From NCBI GenBank assembly GCA_029168955.1, contig JAPDOI010001563.1:100601-164600 (forward strand): DNA of 64,000 nt. Reading direction: 5' to 3'. The notes beneath the pieces are model-generated. The model made no database searches. It was given only the letters and a program-made list of their open reading frames with translations, and was not told the DNA's origin. Source of the DNA: Aplectana chamaeleonis (lineage: Eukaryota > Nematoda > Chromadorea > Rhabditida > Cosmocercidae). Shown here one piece after another: positions 57,601 through 64,000 of this stretch (within the stretch, counting starts at the first letter, position 1; each line of letters opens with the position of its first letter). The position numbers and the translations under genes were made by a program.

Positions 57601-60600
57601 TATAAAGTATGCGGGACCCAAATGGGTGTGCGCAGAACGCCGTAGAAAGTGTGCGGGACCCAAATGGGTGTGCGCGGAACGCCGTAGAATGTGGGTGGGA
57701 CCCAAATGGGTGTGCGCAGAACGCCGTAGAAAGTGTGTGGGACCCAAATGAGTGTGCGCAGAACGCCGTAGTAAATGTGTGGGACCCAAATGGGTATGCA
57801 AAGAACGCCGTAGAAAGTGTGCGGGACCCAAATGGGTGTGCGCAGAACGCCGTAGAAAGTGTGCGGGACCCAAATGGGTGTGCGCAGAACGCCGTAGTAA
57901 ATGTGCGGGACCCAAATGGGTGTGCGCAGCACGCTGTAGAAAGTGTGTGGGTCCCAAGTGGGAGTGCGCCGGACGCCGTAGAAAGTGTGCGGGACCCAAA
58001 TGGGTGTGCGCAGAACGCCGTAGAAAGTGTGGGGGACCCAAATGGGTGTGCGCAGAACGCCGTAGAAAGTGTGTGGGACTCAAATCGGTGTGCGCAGAAC
58101 GCCGTAGTAAGTGTGTGGGACCCAAATGAGAGTGCGCCGGACGCCGTAGAAAGTGTGTGGGACCCAAATGTGTGTGCGCAGAAGGCCGTAGAAAGTGTAT
58201 GGGACCCAAATGGGTGTGCGCAGAACGCCGTAGAAAGTGTATGGGACCCAAATGGGTGTGCGCAGAACGCCGTAGAAAGTGTGCGGGACTCAAATGAGAG
58301 TGCGTCGGACGCCGTAGAAAGTGTGCGGGACCCAAATGGATGTGCGCAGAATGCCGTAGTATGTGTGTGGGACCCAAATGTGTGGGCGCAGAAGGCCGTA
58401 GAAAGTGTGCGGGACCCAAATGGATGTGCGTAGAACGCCGTAGTAAGTATGTGGGACCCAAATGAGAGTGCGCCGGACGCCGTAGAAAGTGTGTGGGGCC
58501 CAAATGTGTGTGCGCAGAAGGGCGGAGAAAGTGTGTGGGACCCAAATGAGTGTGCGCCGTACGCCGTAGAAAGTGTGTGGGACCCAAATGAGTGTGCGCA
58601 GAACGCCGTAGAAAGTGTGTGGGACCCAAATGAGAGTGCGCCGGACGCCGTAGAAAGTGTGCGGGACCCGAATGGGTGTGCGCAGAACGCCGTAGAAAGT
58701 GTGTGGGACCCAAATGGGTGTGCGCAGAACGCCCTATAAAGTGTGCAGGACCCAAATGGGTGCGCGCAGAACGCCGTAGAAAGTGTGTGGGACCCAAATG
58801 GGTGTGCGCCGAACGCCCTAGAAAGTGTGAGGACCCAAATGGGTGTGCGCAGAACGCTGTAGAAAGTGTGTGGGACCCAAATGAGAGTGCGCCGAACGCC
58901 GTAGAAAGTGTGCGGGACCCAAATGAGTGTGCGCAGAACGCTCTAGAAAGTGTGTGGGACCCAAATGAGAGTGCGCCGGACGCCGTAGAAAGTGTGCGGG
59001 ACCCAAATGGGTGTGCGCAGAACGCCGTAGAAAGTGGGTGGGACCCAAATGGGTGTGCGCAGAACGCCCTATAAAGTATGCGGGACCCAAATGGGTGTGC
59101 GCAGAACGCCGTAGAAAGTGTGTGGGACCCAATTGGGTGTGCGCAGAACGCCGTAGAAAGTGTGTGGGACCCAAATGGGTGTGCGCAGAACGCCGTAGAA
59201 AGTGTGCGGGACCCAAGTGGGAGTGCGCCGGACGCCGTAGAAAGTGAGCGGGACCCAAATGGGGGCGCGCAGAACGCCGTACAAAGTGCGCGGGACCCAA
59301 ATCGGGGTGCGCAGAACGCCCTAGAAAGTGTGTGGGACCCAATTGGGTGTGCGCAGAACGCCGTAGAAAGTGTGTGGGACCCAAATGGGTGTGCGCAGAA
59401 CGCCGTAGAAAGTGTGCGGGACCCAAGTGGGAGTGCGCCGGACGCCGTAGAAAGTGTGCGGGACCCAAATGGGTGTGCGCGGAACGCCGTAGAATGTGGG
59501 TGGGACCCAAATGGGTGTGCGCAGAACGCCGTAGAAAGTGTGTGGGACCCAAGTGGGAGTGCGCCGGACGCCGTCTAAAGTGTGCGGGACCCAAATGGGT
59601 GTGCGCAGAACGCCGTAGAAAGGGTGCGGGACCCAAATGGGTGTGCGCAGAACGCCGTAGAAAGTGTGCGGGGGACCCAAATCGGTGTACGCAGAACGCC
59701 GTAGAAAGTGTGTGGGACCCAAATGAGAGTGCGCCGGACGCCGTAGAAAGTGTGTGGGACCCAAATGGGTGTGCGCAGAACGCCGTAGAAAGTGTGAGGA
59801 CCCAAATGGGTGTGCACAAAACGCCGCAGAAAGTGTGCGGGACCCAAATGGGTGGGCGCAGAACGCCGTAGAAAGTGTGTGGGACCCAAATGAGTGCGCA
59901 GAACGCCGTAGAAAGTGTGCGGGACCCCAGTGGGAGTGCGCCGGACGCCGTAGAAAGTGTGAGGGACCCAAATGGGTGTGCGCAGAACGCCCTAGAAAGT
60001 GTGTGGGACCCAAATGAGAGTGCGCAGAACGCCGTAGAAAGTGTGTGGGACCCGAATGGGTGTGCGCAGAACGCCGTAGAAAGTGTGCGGGACCTAAGCG
60101 TGAGTGCGCCGGACGCCGTAGAAAGTGTGCGGACCCAAATGGGAGTGCGCAAGAACGCCGTAGAAAGTGCGGGACCCAAATGAGAGTGCGCCTTGGACGC
60201 CGTAGAAAGTGTGCGGGACCCGAATGGTGCGCGCGCAGAACGCTGCAGAGCGTGTGAGTGGACTTACATGGCTGTGCGCAGAACGCCCCATAAAGTAAGC
60301 GTGGGACCCAAATGAGATGTGGCGCAGAACGCCGTAGAAAGTGTGGACTCAGTGGTGTGCGCAGAACGTCTGATAAAGAGTGTGGGACTCCAGAATGGGT
60401 GCGCAGAAACGCCGGTAGAAAGTGTGTGGGACCCAAATGTGAGAGTGCGCTGAACGCGGAAAGTGTGCGGGACCAAATGAGTGTGGCGCAGAACGCTCTA
60501 GAAAGCAGGTGGGACCCAAATGAGAGCAGATGCCGGACGCCGTAGAAAGTGTGCAGGACCCAAATGGGTGTGCGCAGAACGCCGCAGAAAGTGGTGGACC

Positions 60601-63600
60601 CAAATGGCAGAATCGGCAAGTATGCGGGACCAAATGGTGCAGAACGCCGGTGAGCGTGTGGACCCAATTGCGTGCGCAACGCCGGTAGCGTGTGTGCGGA
60701 CCCAAAATGGGTGCGCAGAACGCCGCAGAGCGTGCGACCGGCGGAGATATGGACGCCGTAGAAAGTGTGCGGGACCCAAATGGTGGACAGAACGCCGGTG
60801 AAAGTGTGGACCCAATCGGTGTAAGCAGAACGCCAGAAAGTGTGTGGGACCCAAATGAGAGTGCGCAGAACGCCGTAGAAAGTGTGGGACCCCAATGGAT
60901 CTGGCAGAACGCCCCAGAAAGTGTGCGGACCTAATGAGAGGCGGACGTGCCGTCTAAAGTGTGCGGACCCAAATGGGTGTGCGCAGAACGCCGTAGAAAG
61001 GGTGTGTGACCCAACATGAGAGTGCGCTGGACGCCGCGTAGAAAGTGTGTGGACCCAAATGGATGCGAACGCCCGTGAAAGCGTGTGGGACCTTAATGAG
61101 AGTGGTGCCGAACGCCGTAGAAAGTGTGCGGGACTCCAATAATCGGGTGTGCGCAGAACGCTCCCATAGAAAGTGTGTGCGGGACCCAAATGAGAGTGCG
61201 CCGTAACGCCGCAGAAAGTGTGGCGGGACCCAAATGGGTGTGCGCAGAACGCTCTAGAAAGTGTGTGGGACCCAAATGAGAGTGAACGCCGGACGCCGTA
61301 GAAAGTGTGTGACCCAAAATGGGTGTGCGCAGAACGCCGTAGAAAGTGTGGGGGACCCATGGGAGATGCCGACGCCGAGAAAGTGTGGACCCAAATGGGT
61401 GCGCAGAACGCCCCTATAAAGTGCATGCAGGGACCCAAATGGGTGTGCGCAGAACGCCGTAGAAAGGTGTGTGGGACCCAAATGGGTGTGCGCAGAACGC
61501 CGTAGAAAGCGTGAGGGACCCGCGCAAATGGGTGTGCGCAGAACGCCGTAGAAAGCGGTGCGGGACCCAAATGAGTGTGCGCAGAACGCCGTAGGAAAGT
61601 GTGTGGGACCCAAATCGGAGTGCGCAGAACGCCGTAGGAAAGTGTGTGGGACCCAAATGAGAGTGCGCCGGACGCCGTAGAAAGTGTGCAGGACCCAAAT
61701 GGATCTGCGCAGAACGCCCCAGAAAGTGTGTGGGACCCAAATGAGAGCATATGCCGGACGCCGTAGAAAGTGTGCGTGGACCCAAATGGGTGTGCGCAGA
61801 ACGCCCGTAGAAAGTGTGTGGGACCCAATTGAGAGCAAAAATGCGCCGCATGCCGTAGAAAGTGTGTGCGGACCCAAATGAGTGTGCGCAGAACGCTCTA
61901 GAAGAGTGCGTGTGGGACCGGCAAATGGAGATGATGCCGACGCCGTAGAAAGTGTGTGACCCAAATGGTGTGAGCAGAACGCCGTAGAAGTGTGGGACCT
62001 GGCTATCGGCTGTGCGCAGAACGCCGTAGAAAGTATGGTGGGACCCAAATGAGAGTGCGCAGAACGCCCTGATAAAGTGTGCGGGATCCCAATGGATCTG
62101 CGCAGAATCGCCAGAGTTCAGAAAGTGTGGGGACCCTAAATGAGTGTGCGCCGAACGCCGTAGAAAGTGTGTGGGACCCAAATGGGTGTGCGCAGAACGC
62201 CCTAGAAAAGTGTGTGGGACCCAAATGAGAGTGATGCGCCGAACGCCGTAGAAAGTGTGCGGACCCAAATGATGTGTGCGCAGAACGCCGTCAGAAAGTG
62301 TGTGGGACCCAAATGAGAGTGCGCCGGACGCCGTAGAAAGTGTGCGGGACCCAAATGGGTGTGCGCAGGAACGCCGTAGAAAGTGTGTGTGGGACTCCAA
62401 TGAGAGCGTGCGCAGAACGCCGTAGAAAGTGTGTGACCCAAATGAGTGTGCGCAGAACGCCGTAGAAAGTGTGCAGGACCCAATGAGAGTGATGCGCCGA
62501 ACGCCGTAGAAAGTATGCGGACCCAAATGGGTGTGCGCAGGAACGCCGTAGAAAGGACCGAATCAGGTGCAGGACCTAAAAGTGGACCCAATGATGCGCT
62601 GGACGCCGTAGGTAAAGTGTGCGGACCCAAATGGGTGTGCGGCAGAACGTCTCCCGTGGACCCGAAACAAGAGGAGTGGGACTAGAAAGTGCAGGACCCA
62701 AATGGAAAAGAACGCCCCAGACAAGGAATCTAATTGAAAGGCCGGACGCCAGAGCAAAAAGTGTGTGGACCCAAATGGAGTGTGCGCAGAACGCTCTAGA
62801 GAGCGTGTGGGACCTTAATTGAGTGCAGACTGACGCCGTAGAAAGTGCAGGGACCTAAATGGGTGTGCAGAACGCCGTAGAAAGTGTGTGGGACCCATAC
62901 GGGGAGCGCTGAACGCCCTAGAAAGTGTGTGGGACCCAAATGAGTGCGCAGAACGCCGTAGAAAGTGTAGGACCCAAATGGGTGTGCGCAGAACGCCGTG
63001 AGAAAGTGTGTGGGACCCAAATGGGTGTGCGCAGAACGCCGTAGAAAGTGTGGGACCCAAATGGGTGCAGCGCAGAACGCCGTGGTAGAAAGAGTGCGGG
63101 ATCCTAAATGGGTGTGCGCAGAACGCCGTAGAAAGTGTGCGTGACCCCAAATCGGTGTGCGCAGAACGCTCTCAGAAAGTGTGGTGGGAACTCCAAATGA
63201 GAAGTGATATGCCGGACGCCGCAGAAAGTGTGCGGAACCCAAATGGGTGTGCGCAGAACGGCCGTGGTAGAAAGTGTGTGTGGACTCCAAATGGCAGGTG
63301 CGCAGAACGCCCTATAAAGCATATGTGGACCTAAATGGGTGTGCGCAGAACGCCGTAGTAAAGTGTGTGTGGACCCAAATGGGTGTGCGCAGAACGCCGC
63401 CCCAGAAAGTATGTGGGACCCAAGTGGGAGTGCGCCGGACGCCGTAGAAAGTGTGCGGGACTCCAAATGGTGTGCGCAGAACGCCCTATAAAGTGTGCGG
63501 GACCCAAATGGGTGTGCGCAGAACGTTGCCGTAGAAAGTGTGTGTGGACCCAAATGGGTGTGTGCGCAGAACGCCGTAGTAAAGTGTGCGGGACCCAATG

Positions 63601-63939
63601 GCGAGTGCAGTGCCGGACGCCGTAGAAAGTGTGTGCGGGACCTAAAATGGGTGTGCGCAGAACGCCGTAGAAAGTGTGTGGGACCCAAATCGGTGTGCGC
63701 AGAACGCCGCAGAAAGTGTGTGCGGACCCAATGAGAGTGCGCCGGACGCCGCAGAAAGTGTGCGGGACCTTAGAATGGATGTGCGCAGAACGCCCCAGGA
63801 AAGCGTGTGGGACCCAAATGAGAGTGCGCCGGACGCCGTAGAAAGTGTGCGTGACCCAAATGGGTGCGTGCGCAGAACGCCGTAGAAAGTGTGTGGACCC
63901 AAATGAGAGTACGCCAGAACGCCGTAGAAAGTGTGCGGT
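54676..63939. repeat. 42-bp satellite array, about 220 units
   Basis: The unit is GCCGTAGAAAGTGTGTGGGA followed by CCCAAATGGGTGTGCGCAGAAC. Main variants: TGGGTGTGCGCAGAAC, (A/G)TGAGAGTGCGCCGGAC and CCCTATAAAGTATGCGGGAC, which recur in mixed orders that suggest higher-order units. The period is 14 codons, so frames stay open for up to 1139 codons on the - strand and hundreds on the + strand. The simultaneous openness of several frames argues against a gene. From about 60.1 kb single-base and short indels become frequent. Confidence 0.95.
55332..55446 (-). mobile_element. 115-bp insertion in the satellite, retroelement 3' end
   Basis: The only non-satellite DNA in the clean part of the array. 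Read on the - strand it ends with TGTAATAAACAAATACAAATA, a short (CAAATA)n tail after an AATAAA signal, like the 3' end of a heavily 5'-truncated LINE. Confidence 0.6.
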
Positions 63940-64000
63940 GCATACTCTGGTGTCGAGTCGAGTCATCGAGTTTCTGGTATCGACTGAAACAGTCGACATT

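Noticed and set aside
55378..58797. 1139-codon open frame on the - strand of the satellite
   Set aside because: It is 14-residue repeats from a 42-bp unit; other frames on both strands are open over the same DNA.
59321..62526. Open frames of 370-835 codons on the - strand
   Set aside because: Frames switch between satellite phases through indels; no non-repeat domain.
54676..63939. CRISPR-like array of 42-bp repeats
   Set aside because: Repeats are head to tail with no spacers.

Overview
This is a eukaryotic genomic window, most likely from a nematode. The exons look like those of a nematode FCP1-type phosphatase. Introns are either 48-110 bp or several kb, and almost everything else is transposable elements or satellite DNA. 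I see no rRNA, tRNA, operon or CRISPR array.

1-32 kb holds one host gene on the + strand: an FCP1-type RNA polymerase II CTD phosphatase split into about 14 short exons (about 450-31993). It has the lipoyl-like N-terminal segment, the DLDQT catalytic motif, the DDR-DVW part of the FCP homology domain and a BRCT domain. Splice phases agree at every junction, and about 1.5 kb of coding sequence is spread over 31.5 kb. The introns at 903-11183, 12491-23901 and 24390-30354 carry TTAA-flanked MITEs, foldback elements, a Penelope-like fragment, LINE copies, a non-autonomous LTR retrotransposon with a gag-protease frame only, and a DNA transposon holding a nested LINE.

32-54 kb is a nest of retrotransposons. 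A CR1-like LINE (gamma, - strand, 46.2 to 36.0 kb) has been split twice: by a younger LINE (beta-1, 37320-40768, 11-bp target duplication) and by a 3654-bp Helitron-like element (40812-44465), which itself carries about 20 copies of a ~130-bp satellite and ends in a cluster of strong palindromes. Removing both insertions brings the gamma reading frame back together. Further beta LINE copies lie at 12.9, 32.6, 46.3-50.3 and 50.7-53.5 kb. One is broken by a TTAA MITE and one by a hAT-type element with an 8-bp duplication.

54.7-63.9 kb is about 220 copies of a 42-bp satellite. Because 42 is a multiple of 3, long stop-free frames arise that are probably not genes. After about 60.1 kb the repeat fills with small indels, which looks like poor assembly near a sequence end.

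The most informative features are the nested insertions. Four of them leave a recognisable duplicated site, an empty site in a paralogous copy, or a restorable host frame, so the order of insertion can be read directly.
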